Shown: positions 54,111 through 63,709 of the stretch, in pieces
Layout of the letters: each line of letters begins with the position of its first letter
How positions within the stretch are numbered: the stretch's first letter is position 1
Assembly: GCF_002116635.1 (NCBI RefSeq)
Contig: NZ_LQPW01000165.1
Span: forward strand, 124,001-188,000
Length of the DNA: 64,000 bases
Origin: Mycobacterium szulgai
Lineage (GTDB): Bacteria; Actinomycetota; Actinomycetes; Mycobacteriales; Mycobacteriaceae
Reading direction: 5' to 3'
Program-made: the position numbers and the translations under genes
The notes under the pieces: generated by a model
What the model saw: only the letters and a program-made list of their open reading frames with translations
Told to the model about the DNA's origin: nothing
Database searches by the model: none

Positions 54111-55340
54111 ATGAGCGCGAAGACCAGGGACGAAGCGGCCGAGGTATTGGCGGACCCGCTCGCATACACCGACCGCCCGCGGCTACACGCTGCACTATCT
54201 CACCTGCGCCGCAGGGCCCCCGTGTCCTGGGTTGATGTGCCAGACTATCGGCCGTTTTGGGCGATCACGAAGTACGCCGACATTGCGGCCATCGAACGCA
54301 ACCATGAGCTGTTCACCAACGCACGCCGTCCATTTCTGGCGGCGCGTGGTATCGAGCCGTTCGTGACCAGCGGGCGCTCGCTGGTACACGTGGACGACCC
54401 GGACCACCGCAGGCTGCGCGCGATCACCGCGGACTGGTTCAGTCCCCGGTCGTTGCGGCACATACAGGCCAGCGTCGACGAGCTGGCCAAGACATATGTG
54501 GACAAGATGCTGGCAGCCGGCGGTGAGTGCGACTTCGTCAAGGAGATCGCGGTCGACTACCCGCTGGCGGTCATGATGGCGCTCTTGGGTCTGCCGGAGT
54601 CGGCCATTCCCCACGTGCGCGGGCTGACCAGAGAGATGTTCGGCCGCGATGACGGGGAGGCCGGCGCAGCCACTGGCAGCGCTGTTCATCTGCCCGCCAC
54701 CATGAAGGCATACCAATACTTCGCCGGTGTCACCGCATCGAGGCGCCGGCATCCGACCGGGGATCTCGCATCGACAATCGCCAATGCTCAAATCAACGGC
54801 AAGCCACTGGATCTCGTCGATGTGTTGTCCTACTTCACGATCTTTGCGACCGCAGGCCACGACACCGTCGGTTCGGCCATGTCCGGCGGGCTGCTCGCAC
54901 TGATGGAAAACGCCGACCAGTTCGAGCGGCTGCGCAATGAGCCCCGCCTGACGGGGACGGCGTGCGAAGAGATGATCCGCTGGGTCACCCCGACCAAGCA
55001 GTTCATGCGGACGGCCGTCAGGGACACGGTCGTGCGTGGAACACCGATCGCCGCAGGCGAATCCGTGCTGCTGTCCTATGTCTCGGCGAACTACGACGAG
55101 GATGTCTTCGACGCCCCGTTCAAATTCGACATCGGACGTAAACTCAACAAACACTTGGGCTTCGGTCACGGTGTGCACTACTGCCTGGGGGCGGCGCTGG
55201 CCCGTATGCAAATGTACAGCCTCTTCGGCCAGCTGTTGCCGAGGCTGAAAAGCATTGAACTGGACGGCGATCCGACCTACTACCCCGCGGTATGGGTGGG
55301 CGGCCTCAAGCAACTACCGATTCGATTTTCGCTCAGATGA
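54111..55340 (+). CDS. cytochrome P450 (second in window)
   Basis: A ~409-residue class I P450. The I-helix motif is FATAGHDTVGS, the K-helix ExxR is EMIR, and the heme loop is FGHGVHYCLGAALARM. The start is uncertain: ATG 54111 has AGGAAG about 9 bases upstream, whereas the frame is open to an ATG at 54003. The stop overlaps the ATG of the O-methyltransferase, so the two enzymes form a pair. No ferredoxin gene is near. It is a different family member from the P450 at 753-1976. Confidence 0.93.
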   Translation: MSAKTRDEAAEVLADPLAYTDRPRLHAALSHLRRRAPVSWVDVPDYRPFWAITKYADIAAIERNHELFTNARRPFLAARGIEPFVTSGRSLVHVDDPDHRRLRAITADWFSPRSLRHIQASVDELAKTYVDKMLAAGGECDFVKEIAVDYPLAVMMALLGLPESAIPHVRGLTREMFGRDDGEAGAATGSAVHLPATMKAYQYFAGVTASRRRHPTGDLASTIANAQINGKPLDLVDVLSYFTIFATAGHDTVGSAMSGGLLALMENADQFERLRNEPRLTGTACEEMIRWVTPTKQFMRTAVRDTVVRGTPIAAGESVLLSYVSANYDEDVFDAPFKFDIGRKLNKHLGFGHGVHYCLGAALARMQMYSLFGQLLPRLKSIELDGDPTYYPAVWVGGLKQLPIRFSLR

Positions 55341-56071
55341 CCGCAAACGATCGCTCTTCCTGGTCGCTGTTGATGGAACTGCGCAATATCCCGGCGACCG
55401 GCCAGATCGGCGACGGGCGCGAAGCGGCGGCCGTCGACTACGTACTGGAGCAAGCTCGCGCCGGTGACGTCGACGGTGCACTGGCGGCACTCGACAGGTT
55501 CGCTTACGAGAAAGCGCTTTTGATCAACGTCGGCGATCAGAAGGGGCCGCTGCTCGATGCCGCGGTACGGCGCGCCGACCCGGCAGTGGCGCTCGAATTG
55601 GGAACCTATTGTGGGTATAGCGCGCTGCGAATCGCCCGAACCGCTCCGAAGGCCAAGGTGTATTCGATCGAGTTCGCCGAAGCAAACGCTGCCAACGCCC
55701 GACGGATCTGGGCACACGCCGGCGTCGCCGACCGGGTGACGTGTGTGGTGGGCACTATCGGTGACGGCGGCCGTACCCTCGACACGCTGGCCAATGAACA
55801 CGGATTCTGTTGCGGAAAGCTGGATTTCGTGTTCATAGACCACGATAAAGAAGCTTATTTGGCCGACCTGCAGCACATTTTGAACCGCGGCTGGCTGCAC
55901 CAGGGCTCGATCGTGGTCGCAGATAACGTCATGTGGCCGGGCTCGCCCGCTTACCGCGCATACATGAGCGGCCAACAAGGCATCCTATGGAACACCATCG
56001 AGCATGAGGCGCGGGTCGAATACCAAGCATTACCCGACCTGGTGCTGGAGTCGGAGTACTTGGGCAGCTGA
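55337..56071 (+). CDS. catechol O-methyltransferase-like enzyme
   Basis: A 244-residue SAM O-methyltransferase with a COMT layout. It starts with 'YVLEQARAGDVDGALAALDRF', followed by motif I VALELGTYCGYSALRIA, the acidic Glu of VYSIEFAEANAA and the metal-binding DFVFIDHDKEAY with VADNV. COMTs methylate vicinal diols of aromatic rings. It is coupled to the P450 (ATGA), so hydroxylation followed by O-methylation of one substrate is likely. It ends directly at the convergent zmp1 stop with no gap. Confidence 0.92.
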   Translation: MTANDRSSWSLLMELRNIPATGQIGDGREAAAVDYVLEQARAGDVDGALAALDRFAYEKALLINVGDQKGPLLDAAVRRADPAVALELGTYCGYSALRIARTAPKAKVYSIEFAEANAANARRIWAHAGVADRVTCVVGTIGDGGRTLDTLANEHGFCCGKLDFVFIDHDKEAYLADLQHILNRGWLHQGSIVVADNVMWPGSPAYRAYMSGQQGILWNTIEHEARVEYQALPDLVLESEYLGS

Positions 56072-58057
56072 CTAATTCCAGATGCGAACCCGGCGGTGCG
56101 GCTCCAGGAACAACGCGTCATCCTCGGCGACATCGAACGCCTCATAAAAGGCGTCAACGTTGCGGATGACGCCGTTGCACCGGAATTCCGGTGGTGAGTG
56201 CGGGTCCACTGCCAGTCGCCGGATCGCCTCAGCGTCACGCGATTTCGTCCGCCACACTTGCGCCCAGCCGAAGAACACGCGCTGCACCCCGGTCAGGCCG
56301 TCGATGACCGGAGCGGGCTCGCCGTTTCGCGACAGCTGGTAGGCCAGCAACGCGATGGACAGCCCACCCAGGTCGCCGATGTTCTCGCCGACGGTGAACG
56401 CGCCGTTGACATGGTGGCTGCTGTCGAGGGCTCGCGGCGTGTACGTCTCGTACTGCTCGATCAGCGCTTTGGTGCGGGCGCCGAATTCGGTACGGTCGTC
56501 ATCGGTCCACCAGTCGACCAGGTTGCCGTCGCCGTCGTACTTGGCGCCCTGGTCATCGAACCCGTGCCCGATCTCGTGTCCGATCACCGCGCCGATCCCG
56601 CCGTAGTTGGCGGCGTCGTCGGCCTCGGCGTCGAAGAACGGTGGCTGCAGAATCGCTGCGGGAAAGACGATTTCGTTCATGCCGGGGTTGTAGTAGGCGT
56701 TGACGGTCTGCGGGGTCATGAACCATTCGTCGCGGTCGACCGGGCCACCCAGCTTGGCCAGCTCACGGTCGTGATTGACCGCATAGCCGCGCTGGAAGTT
56801 GCCGTAGAGGTCGTCGCGGTCGATCACCAGCTTCGAGTAGTCCCGCCAGCTGACCGGGTAGCCCACCTTGGCGGTGAACTTCTCCAGCTTGGTCAGCGCG
56901 CGTTGCCGGGTCTGCGGGGTCATCCAGTCCAGCTCGTTGATGCTGATCCGGTAGGCTTCCTGCAGGTTTTCCACCAGGGCGTCGATCCGCGCTTTGGCGT
57001 CCGGCGGGAAATGCCTTTGCACATAAAGCTTTCCGACCGCGTCGCCCATGAGGCTTTCGACCAGCGCCACCGCCCGCTTCCAGCGGTCGCGGATCTGTTC
57101 GGCGCCGGTCAACTGCCGGCCGTAGAAGTCGAAGTCGGCGGCGACGAGTTCGTCGGTCAGCCAGGGTGCACGGGCCCGGATCAACCGCCAGCGCGCCCAG
57201 CGCCTCCAGTCTTCAAGATCTTCGCCGGCCCACAACTCGGCGAACGTGGTGAAGTAATCAGGTTGGCGCACAACCAATTCCGAGACCGCCTCGGGTGTGG
57301 TGCCCAGCGCGCTCACCCAGCCGGACCAGTCGAAGCCCGCCCCCTCGGTCTGCAGCTGCGCGAACGTGCGCAGGTTATAGGTGAGCTCGGCGTCGCGGCG
57401 CTTGACCACATCCCAGTGCGCCGCAGCCAGTTTGGTCTCCAGCGCCACAATGCGGGCGGCCGTGTCGGCGTGCTCGGCGGGATCGCCCCCCAGCACCAGG
57501 CCGAACATCCGGGCGATGTGTCGGGGGTAGGCGGCCAGCAACTCGGCGTGCTGGGCTTCGCGGTAGTAGGACTCGTCGGGCAATCCGATGCCCGATTGGG
57601 AGAAGTACACGAGGTACCGGGTCGAATCTTTGGAATCGGTATCGACGTAGAGTCCGACGCCACCGCCCACCCCGGTGCGTTGCAGGGCGCCGACGGTTGC
57701 GGCCAGCGCGGCCCGGTCGGCGGCGGCATCGATGGTGGCCAACTCATCGAGCAGCGGCTGCACGCCGCGACGCTCGACGGCTTCCTCGTCGAGGAAGCTG
57801 GCGTAGAGGTCGCCGATGCGCTGCTCGTCGGTGCCTTGCCGGGCGCCGGACTGGCTCGCTTCGGTGATGAGGTCGCGCACCTGCTCCTCGGCCCGGTCGA
57901 ACAAGACCCGGAAGGCGCCGTCGGTGGCGCGGTCGGCGGGGATTTCGTATTCGGTCAGCCAGCGGCCGTTCACGTGGCCGAACAAGTCGTCTTGGGGACG
58001 GGCATCGGGGTCGACATAGGTCAGCTCGATGCCCGAGCGGATGGCCTCTACAGTCAC
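56072..58057 (-). CDS. zmp1: zinc metalloprotease Zmp1 (M13 neprilysin family)
   Basis: A 661-residue M13 peptidase. The zinc motif is VIGHEIGHGFDDQG with the third ligand Glu in GENIGDLGGLS, the substrate-binding motif is VNAYYNPGMNEI, and the C-terminus ends RRVRIWN. Zmp1 of M. tuberculosis has been linked to inflammasome modulation in host cells. The start used is the GTG at 58057 (TVEAIRSGIEL); the open frame reaching 58663 runs through the divergent omamA. There is no signal peptide. Confidence 0.95.
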   Translation of the reverse strand: MTVEAIRSGIELTYVDPDARPQDDLFGHVNGRWLTEYEIPADRATDGAFRVLFDRAEEQVRDLITEASQSGARQGTDEQRIGDLYASFLDEEAVERRGVQPLLDELATIDAAADRAALAATVGALQRTGVGGGVGLYVDTDSKDSTRYLVYFSQSGIGLPDESYYREAQHAELLAAYPRHIARMFGLVLGGDPAEHADTAARIVALETKLAAAHWDVVKRRDAELTYNLRTFAQLQTEGAGFDWSGWVSALGTTPEAVSELVVRQPDYFTTFAELWAGEDLEDWRRWARWRLIRARAPWLTDELVAADFDFYGRQLTGAEQIRDRWKRAVALVESLMGDAVGKLYVQRHFPPDAKARIDALVENLQEAYRISINELDWMTPQTRQRALTKLEKFTAKVGYPVSWRDYSKLVIDRDDLYGNFQRGYAVNHDRELAKLGGPVDRDEWFMTPQTVNAYYNPGMNEIVFPAAILQPPFFDAEADDAANYGGIGAVIGHEIGHGFDDQGAKYDGDGNLVDWWTDDDRTEFGARTKALIEQYETYTPRALDSSHHVNGAFTVGENIGDLGGLSIALLAYQLSRNGEPAPVIDGLTGVQRVFFGWAQVWRTKSRDAEAIRRLAVDPHSPPEFRCNGVIRNVDAFYEAFDVAEDDALFLEPHRRVRIWN

Positions 58058-58099
58058 CCCGCCATCCTTCCATCTCGTTTCGGGTGCAACGATCGGCCC

Positions 58100-58735
58100 A
58101 TGCCTGACCTGGACGAAACCGAGCCGGACACCGACGCGGCCGACGACGAAGTGGACATAGACGAAGCCGAGAGCGCGGCGGGCGGCATGTTCTCCAGCTA
58201 CGGCATCGCCTCGACCGTGCTGGGCCTGGTCTCGGTCGCCGCGATCGTGCTGGCGGTATTCATCTGGAACGCGCACCGCGACGCCACCGGCGAACGTGCC
58301 TACCTGACCCGCGTCATCGCGGCCGCAGCCGCCTGGACGGATGTGCTGATCAACATGAACGCAGGCAACGTCGACGCGAGTCTGCAGCGCCTGCACGACG
58401 GGACGGTCGGACAACTCAACACCGACTTCGACGCGGCCGTACAGCCTTACCGGCAGGTGGTGGAGAAGTTGCAGACGCACAGCACCGGCCGCATCGACGC
58501 AGTGGCCGTCGAAACCCTGCACCACGACCTGGACACCCAGCCCGGCGCGTCGCGGCCCGTGGTCACGACGAAACTGCCGGCGTTTGCGACCCGGACCGAC
58601 TCGGTGATGGTGGTGGCCACATCGGTCGCCGAGAACGCCGGCGCCAAACCCCAGACCGTGCATTGGAGCCTGCGCCTCGATGTGTCCAACGTGGACGGCA
58701 AGCTGATGATCTCCCAGCTGGAGACCATCCGATGA
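58100..58735 (+). CDS. omamA: orphaned Mce-associated membrane protein OmamA (Rv0199 equivalent)
   Basis: A 211-residue protein with an acidic cytoplasmic head (PDLDETEPDTDAADDEVDIDE), one membrane span (STVLGLVSVAAIVLAVFIW) and an extracytoplasmic NTF2/VirB8-like domain with the Mas-type ending KLMISQLETI. In M. tuberculosis OmamA stabilises the Mce ATPase MceG and thereby lipid import by Mce1 and Mce4. The ATG at 58100 lies 42 bases from the divergent zmp1 start. It overlaps omamB by ATGA. Confidence 0.93.
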   Translation: MPDLDETEPDTDAADDEVDIDEAESAAGGMFSSYGIASTVLGLVSVAAIVLAVFIWNAHRDATGERAYLTRVIAAAAAWTDVLINMNAGNVDASLQRLHDGTVGQLNTDFDAAVQPYRQVVEKLQTHSTGRIDAVAVETLHHDLDTQPGASRPVVTTKLPAFATRTDSVMVVATSVAENAGAKPQTVHWSLRLDVSNVDGKLMISQLETIR

Positions 58736-59421
58736 GGAATGCGTGGCGGCTTGCGGCCTTCGATATCGCAGCTCCAGTGGCCGCGATCGGCGCGCTGGTG
58801 GCGATCGGCCTCGTCCTCGAGTGGCCGTGGTGGTGGGTGTCGGCGTGCTCGGTGCTGGTGCTGCTGATCGTCGAGGGCATGGCGATCAACTTCTGGCTGT
58901 TCCGCCGCGATGCGGTGACGATTGGCACCGACGACGACGCGCCGGGGCTGCGGCTGGCGGTTGCCTTCCTGTGCACCGCGGCCCTGTCGGCGGCGGTGCT
59001 CACCGGCTACAACCACTGGACGACGCCGGATGAGGACTTCAAGCGGGACTCCCGCACGGTGGTACAGGTCGCTTCGGGGATGGCCGAGGCGGTGGCGTCG
59101 TTCTCGCCGACCGCGCCCAACGCCTCCGTCGACAAGGCCGCGGCGATGATGGTGCCCGAACGTGCCGATGCGTTCAAGGAGCAATACACCAAATCCAGCG
59201 CCGACCTGGCGCAGCGCAAGGTCACCGCGCAGGCCGCGACGCTGTCGGCCGGGGCGGAGGCGCTGGGTCCCTCGGCGGCCAGTGTGGCGGTCATCCTGCG
59301 GGTCACCCAGAACGTGCCCGGCCAGCCGAGCAGTCAGGCGGCGCCGGCGGTTCGGGTGGCGCTGACCAAGCGCGGCAATGACTGGCTGGTGCTGGACGTG
59401 GCGCCGATCAGCGCGCGCTAG
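58732..59421 (+). CDS. omamB: orphaned Mce-associated membrane protein OmamB (Rv0200 equivalent)
   Basis: A 229-residue protein with three hydrophobic segments (FDIAAPVAAIGALVAIGLVLEW, WWVSACSVLVLLIVEGMAI and LAVAFLCTAALSAAVLTGY) followed by an extracytoplasmic domain ending NDWLVLDVAPI. OmamB is reported as an LucA/Mce-associated partner in lipid import. It starts at the ATG overlapping the omamA stop and ends in a repetitive intergenic block. Confidence 0.9.
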   Translation: MRNAWRLAAFDIAAPVAAIGALVAIGLVLEWPWWWVSACSVLVLLIVEGMAINFWLFRRDAVTIGTDDDAPGLRLAVAFLCTAALSAAVLTGYNHWTTPDEDFKRDSRTVVQVASGMAEAVASFSPTAPNASVDKAAAMMVPERADAFKEQYTKSSADLAQRKVTAQAATLSAGAEALGPSAASVAVILRVTQNVPGQPSSQAAPAVRVALTKRGNDWLVLDVAPISAR

Positions 59422-59564
59422 CGACGATGCGGGCCACCGGCCCGCTGAGGAGCGGCGCCATCGGGTCCAGCTAGCGACGATGCGGGCCACCGGCCCGCTG
59501 AGGAGCGGCGCCACCGGCCCGCTGAGGAGCGGCGCCATCGGGTCCAGCTAGCGACGATGCGGGC
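59418..59564. repeat. tandem intergenic repeat with hairpin core
   Basis: A 53-base unit (CTAGCGACGATGCGGG...GGGTCCAG) fills 59418-59470. A second copy at 59471-59547 is 77 bases because a 24-base internal part is duplicated, and a partial third copy (17 bases) ends at 59564. Each unit contains the hairpin GCGGGCC-ACC-GGCCCGC (first at 59429-59445). It lies between the convergent omamB and Rv0201c-like genes, and the first copy covers the omamB stop. Confidence 0.88.
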
Positions 59565-59566
59565 GT

Positions 59567-60064
59567 CTAATTTGCAGCGCGGGTGTTCTTCACTCGAACG
59601 AACCGGTCCGACAACCGACGCATCCGGATCATCAACGAGGCCGACGGGCTGACGCTGCCGTCTAGGTAGGCGGCCAGATCTTGGGCGGCGACCCCGATGC
59701 GGGACGCGAATTCCTGCTGCCCCAGCCCGGACCGATCCATCAGCAGCTTGACGTGGCGGGCCACCTCGGCACGTTCGTTGGCTTCCAGGTGCGTGCGCGC
59801 GCGGTCCAGCACTTCCCACAATGCCTTGGAGATGCCGTACCGCGCGCCATCGAGGACCTCTTCCACCTGGCGCGCGGTGCGCCCGTAGGGATCGCGTTTG
59901 AGCGCGGCCGCGATGCGCTTCCAGGTGGCGATGTCGCCGCCTTCCAGGGCCGAGCGGATGGCCGCGGTGGGCCAGAATTCCACCGGCTGGTCCAGGTCGG
60001 GCCCGCCCGGCGGGTCGGGGCGTTGCTGCCGCGGTGCGGCGCGTCGGTCTGCTGCCAACGTCAC
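59567..60064 (-). CDS. helix-turn-helix-like protein (Rv0201c equivalent)
   Basis: A 165-residue protein. The C-terminal ~60 residues look like an XRE-type helix-turn-helix: VKLLMDRSGLGQQEFASRIGVAAQDLAAYLDGSVSPSA in segments. The N-terminal part is Pro-rich and then helical (ALEGGDIATWKRIAAALKRDPYGRTARQVEEVL). The GTG at 60064 overlaps the mmpL11 stop, so it is coupled to mmpL11. A role as a regulator is inferred from the fold. Confidence 0.8.
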   Translation of the reverse strand: MTLAADRRAAPRQQRPDPPGGPDLDQPVEFWPTAAIRSALEGGDIATWKRIAAALKRDPYGRTARQVEEVLDGARYGISKALWEVLDRARTHLEANERAEVARHVKLLMDRSGLGQQEFASRIGVAAQDLAAYLDGSVSPSASLMIRMRRLSDRFVRVKNTRAAN

Positions 60065-62985
60065 CTCGCCTCCTCCAGCATTGCCACGGCCACCGACAGG
60101 CAGCGTTGCCTGACGTCCTCCCAGTTTGCCTTGCCTTCCGCCTCGACCCCTTCCTCGTCGAGGTCAGCGGGGTTCGGATCGGCCAGCCGACGCACCAATT
60201 GGGTGGCCATCCATTGCCGTCTGGGCGGTTGACAACAGTAATACCTATCCATTCCGGCCAGCACCACCGCCGCGGTCTCGGGTTCCATCGCGTCGACCAT
60301 GTCAGCAAATTCGGCAAAGTCGCGGCTACTGTTACGGCACATGATCAGGTAGCCCTTGAGCCGCAGTGTTTCGGCGCCGGTGGGGATTTGCAGCCGGTCG
60401 CCGGTGGGCAATTGGACATTGGTGGTCTCCACCGGACTGCGCCGCTTGTACGTGCCGCGGGCCGTCCCGTTGGTTTCCAGGGCATCGAGTGCCACCGAGA
60501 GCCGCCCGCGCCACACGGTGACCGGATGCACCGGGCGATCGGCCCACGACATCGCCCGGGCCAGGCCGTTGCGGTAGGCGAGACCGATCTTCGTGGCGGG
60601 CGCGGCGAGCGCCGCGGTTTCGTCGGCGACGGGTTCGGGCTCCTTGTCGGCGCGGCCGCAACCGGTGAAGGCAAGCGGGTCGGTCACGCAAATGGCATCG
60701 GGCGCAAGGTGTTTGAGCTTGGCCGCAGACTTGATCACCATGCGCAGGTCCGCGCTGGGCGCGATCGCGGCGGTGATGTCCTCGGGGATGACGACCACGC
60801 CGCCCAGGTCGACCTCGGGCAGCGGCCGGTCGAAGTCCACCGACGGCAACACGCGTCCCAACCAGCCCGGCAGCCACCAGTTCCACTTGGCGAACATCGC
60901 CATCAGCGCGGGCACCAGGACCAGCCGCACGATGGTGGCGTCGACGGCGATCGCCACCGCGCAGGCCACGCCGATCTCGGCGACCAGCGGCATTCCGGCG
61001 AACGCGAAGCCGCAGAACACTGCGATCATGATCAGTGCGGCGCTGGTGATGGTGCGCGCGCTGGTGCTTACGCCGTAGGCAACGGCGTCGCGGGTGTGGC
61101 CCGTCTGCAGGAAGCGTTCGCGGATTCGGGTGAGCAGGAAGATCTCGTAGTCCATCGATAACCCGAACGTCATCGCCAGCACCAGCGGGGGCACTGTGCT
61201 GTCGATCGAAGTCAGGTGCGGGAAGCCCAGCCGCTCGCCCCAGCCCCACTGGAAGATCATCACCAGACTGCCGTAGGCGGCGGCCACCGACAGCAGCGTC
61301 ATCAGTACGCCCTTGAACGCCAGCAAGACCGAGTGCACCGAGATCAGCAGCATGAGAAACGCAATCGCGGCCACGAACACCAGCACTAGCGGCTCGGTCG
61401 CCGACACCCGGTCGTCGAAGTCCTTAATCAGCGCGGTCGAGCCGCCGACGTATACGTGCGCCGAACCGTGGAGATCGATGTCGGGGACTTTGGGTAGCTG
61501 GCTACGCATCCAATCCAACGTGTGGCGCGCACCCATATCCTCGGGATCGACGGTCAATACCGCGCTGAGCAGGGCGCTGCTGTTGTCGTCGGCGAATTCC
61601 GGTGGTGCCACCGAGGCGATGTCGGGCGCCTGTGTCATTTGCTGACGGATGGCGGCGATGGTCTGGGCGTGCTCGGAAGCGGTTCGGTCCGGGAACGTGA
61701 CCAGCACCTGAACCGGACCCAGGGAGCCGGGCCCGAGCGCCTGGGATGCGGCCGCCACTCCGGCGCGGATCTCGTGCGACGAGTCAAACTGGCGCAGCAA
61801 GCTGTTGCCCAGCACCATCGACGTCGCCGGAGCCGCCATCAGGATCAAAACGGCCGATGCCGCCAGCGCCGACATCCATGGCCGTCGCATCACCCAGCCG
61901 ACCCAGCGGGTCCAGAACCGCGACACGGTGCTTTCCGGGCGTCGCGACCAATGCAGCAGCGCCGACCGTTTGGCGGCCGCGCGGCCGAACGTCGCCAGCA
62001 CCGCCGGCGTCAGCGTGGCCGACGTCAGCATCGCGACCGTGACCGCCAGGATCGCGCCGGTAGCCATTGACTTCAGCGCCGGGGTATTGATCAGGTAGAT
62101 CCCGGTCAGCGACGCGATGACGGTCATGCCGGACAGCACTACCGCCAGCCCCGAGGTGGCCATCGCGGCGTCCACCGCCTCGGCGGGCTGGCGGCCGGAG
62201 CGCAGCTCCTCACGAAAGCGCATCAGGATGAACAGCGAGTAGTCCACCGCCAGCGCGATACCGAACATCGACACCGTCGATGTCACGAATACCGACATGG
62301 TGGTGTACGTGGACAGCAGGAAGACCAGGCCCATGGTCACCACGACGGTGCAGATGCCCAGCGTCAGCGGGATCGCCGCGGCGGCCAGTGAACCGAACAC
62401 CGCGAGCAGCACGATCAGGATGATCGGCAGGTTCCAGCGTTCGGCGGCGGCGATGTCGTGTTTGGTGTTGGCCGCCGCGGCGGCGGTCAGCGCGCCCTGC
62501 CCGATGACGTAGAGCCGCACGTGGCCGTTGGCGGTCTGGCCGGACCGATCGCCCTTGACACCGACTTTTTCCCGCAGCTTTTTGGCGACGTCGCTGGTGC
62601 CTGTGTTGTGGGCGTCCAGCCGTAGCGACACGACATACGGCCGGTCCGGCTGCGGCGGCCGCTGGCTGGGGTTGGGGGACTCGCTGACACCGGGGAACTC
62701 GCCGGCGATCTGGCGCAACTGGGCGACCGCGTCGTTCATGTCCTGGTAGCTGGCATCGGCGCGCGGGGCGGCCACCAGCGCCAGCGAGGACGCGCCGAGC
62801 TCGGGGTATTGGGCGAGGAGTTCGTCGTGCACGAATATCGACTGGGAGCCGGCCACCTCGAAGCCGCCGCCGGTGAGATTCCCCGACTGCGTCATCGCCA
62901 GATAGATGGCCGGCACCAACGTGAGCAGCCAGCCGGCGAACACGAACCAGCGGAATCTGCGCAGGTTGCGGCTCAGGCGCATCAT
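60061..62985 (-). CDS. mmpL11: RND-family lipid transporter MmpL11
   Basis: A 974-residue MmpL transporter with 12 membrane spans in two groups separated by periplasmic domains. Characteristic MMPL segments are GIALAVDYSLFILMRFREELR (first repeat) and TFGLSMDYEIFLLTRIRERF (second repeat), carrying the conserved Asp-Tyr pairs needed for proton coupling. The C-terminal ~250 residues are a cytoplasmic domain typical of MmpL11. In M. tuberculosis it exports mycolic acid wax ester and long-chain triacylglycerol and takes part in heme uptake. The ATG at 62985 is followed by a second Met. Confidence 0.96.
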   Translation of the reverse strand: MMRLSRNLRRFRWFVFAGWLLTLVPAIYLAMTQSGNLTGGGFEVAGSQSIFVHDELLAQYPELGASSLALVAAPRADASYQDMNDAVAQLRQIAGEFPGVSESPNPSQRPPQPDRPYVVSLRLDAHNTGTSDVAKKLREKVGVKGDRSGQTANGHVRLYVIGQGALTAAAAANTKHDIAAAERWNLPIILIVLLAVFGSLAAAAIPLTLGICTVVVTMGLVFLLSTYTTMSVFVTSTVSMFGIALAVDYSLFILMRFREELRSGRQPAEAVDAAMATSGLAVVLSGMTVIASLTGIYLINTPALKSMATGAILAVTVAMLTSATLTPAVLATFGRAAAKRSALLHWSRRPESTVSRFWTRWVGWVMRRPWMSALAASAVLILMAAPATSMVLGNSLLRQFDSSHEIRAGVAAASQALGPGSLGPVQVLVTFPDRTASEHAQTIAAIRQQMTQAPDIASVAPPEFADDNSSALLSAVLTVDPEDMGARHTLDWMRSQLPKVPDIDLHGSAHVYVGGSTALIKDFDDRVSATEPLVLVFVAAIAFLMLLISVHSVLLAFKGVLMTLLSVAAAYGSLVMIFQWGWGERLGFPHLTSIDSTVPPLVLAMTFGLSMDYEIFLLTRIRERFLQTGHTRDAVAYGVSTSARTITSAALIMIAVFCGFAFAGMPLVAEIGVACAVAIAVDATIVRLVLVPALMAMFAKWNWWLPGWLGRVLPSVDFDRPLPEVDLGGVVVIPEDITAAIAPSADLRMVIKSAAKLKHLAPDAICVTDPLAFTGCGRADKEPEPVADETAALAAPATKIGLAYRNGLARAMSWADRPVHPVTVWRGRLSVALDALETNGTARGTYKRRSPVETTNVQLPTGDRLQIPTGAETLRLKGYLIMCRNSSRDFAEFADMVDAMEPETAAVVLAGMDRYYCCQPPRRQWMATQLVRRLADPNPADLDEEGVEAEGKANWEDVRQRCLSVAVAMLEEAR

Positions 62986-63204
62986 GAAAAGCTGGATGTC
63001 GAACTCCCCGTATTTCTCGCGATTTCTCGCGCACTGCGTGCTGCGAGCCTACCGCAGCGAGCTGTGGATGATGTCGGGTTCAAGGTTGCTGAGCTGCAAC
63101 GATTCGGCGCCCGGCGGGCGCTATGGCAGGATCATCCTTGGCCTTAGGTGGCGCTGCGCCATCCGTTCCGGGGGGAATCAAATGGGTTCGAAGGGGATTA
63201 GTGC

Positions 63205-63708
63205 ATGAAGCCGACCGTCACCACCGTGCATCGCGGACTGATTGCGGCACTGATCGCCGGGGCGCTGCCGGGAATCTGGCTGTCGCTGCCGTCGGGCACT
63301 CCGTCGGCCCAAAGTGCCACCGACCCTTGTGCGGCCAGTGAAGTCGCCAGGACCGCGGGGTCGGTAGCCAAGCAGACCGGCGACTACTTGGACGCCCATC
63401 CCGAGACCAATCAAGCGATGACCACTGTCCTGCAGCAGCCCGCGGGCCCGCAATCGCTCGGCTCACTGAAGAGCTACTTCGACACCCACCCCAAAGTTGC
63501 CAGCGATCTGCAAGGACTTTCGCAGCCGCTGACGACCCTGTCGGGCCGGTGCAAGCTGCCGATCACCCTTCCGCAGGCGCTCGGGCTGGCGCAGGCGGCC
63601 CAGGGTGCAGGGGGCCTGCCGGGCGTTACCGGCGGCGGCACCCAGCTGAGTCCGCCGGCCGCGACGGCGCCGATTCCGGGCCCGGCACCGGCAAAGCGCG
63701 CCGGCTGA
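63205..63708 (+). CDS. secreted heme-binding protein (Rv0203 hemophore equivalent)
   Basis: A 167-residue exported protein. A signal peptide (VHRGLIAALIAGALPGIWLSLPSGTPSAQS) precedes a helical domain with two Cys (TDPCAASEVA and SGRCKLP) and the HPETNQAMTTVLQ segment of the hemophore family. A Gly/Pro-rich tail of about 35 residues makes it longer than the M. tuberculosis Rv0203 protein as I recall it. It is divergent from mmpL11, with which it works in heme acquisition. It ends one base from the convergent downstream gene. Confidence 0.9.
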   Translation: MKPTVTTVHRGLIAALIAGALPGIWLSLPSGTPSAQSATDPCAASEVARTAGSVAKQTGDYLDAHPETNQAMTTVLQQPAGPQSLGSLKSYFDTHPKVASDLQGLSQPLTTLSGRCKLPITLPQALGLAQAAQGAGGLPGVTGGGTQLSPPAATAPIPGPAPAKRAG

Positions 63709-63709
63709 G

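Noticed and set aside
56198..58099. A long rightward frame opposite zmp1
   Set aside because: Antisense reading of zmp1; only its last part from 58100 is real (omamA).
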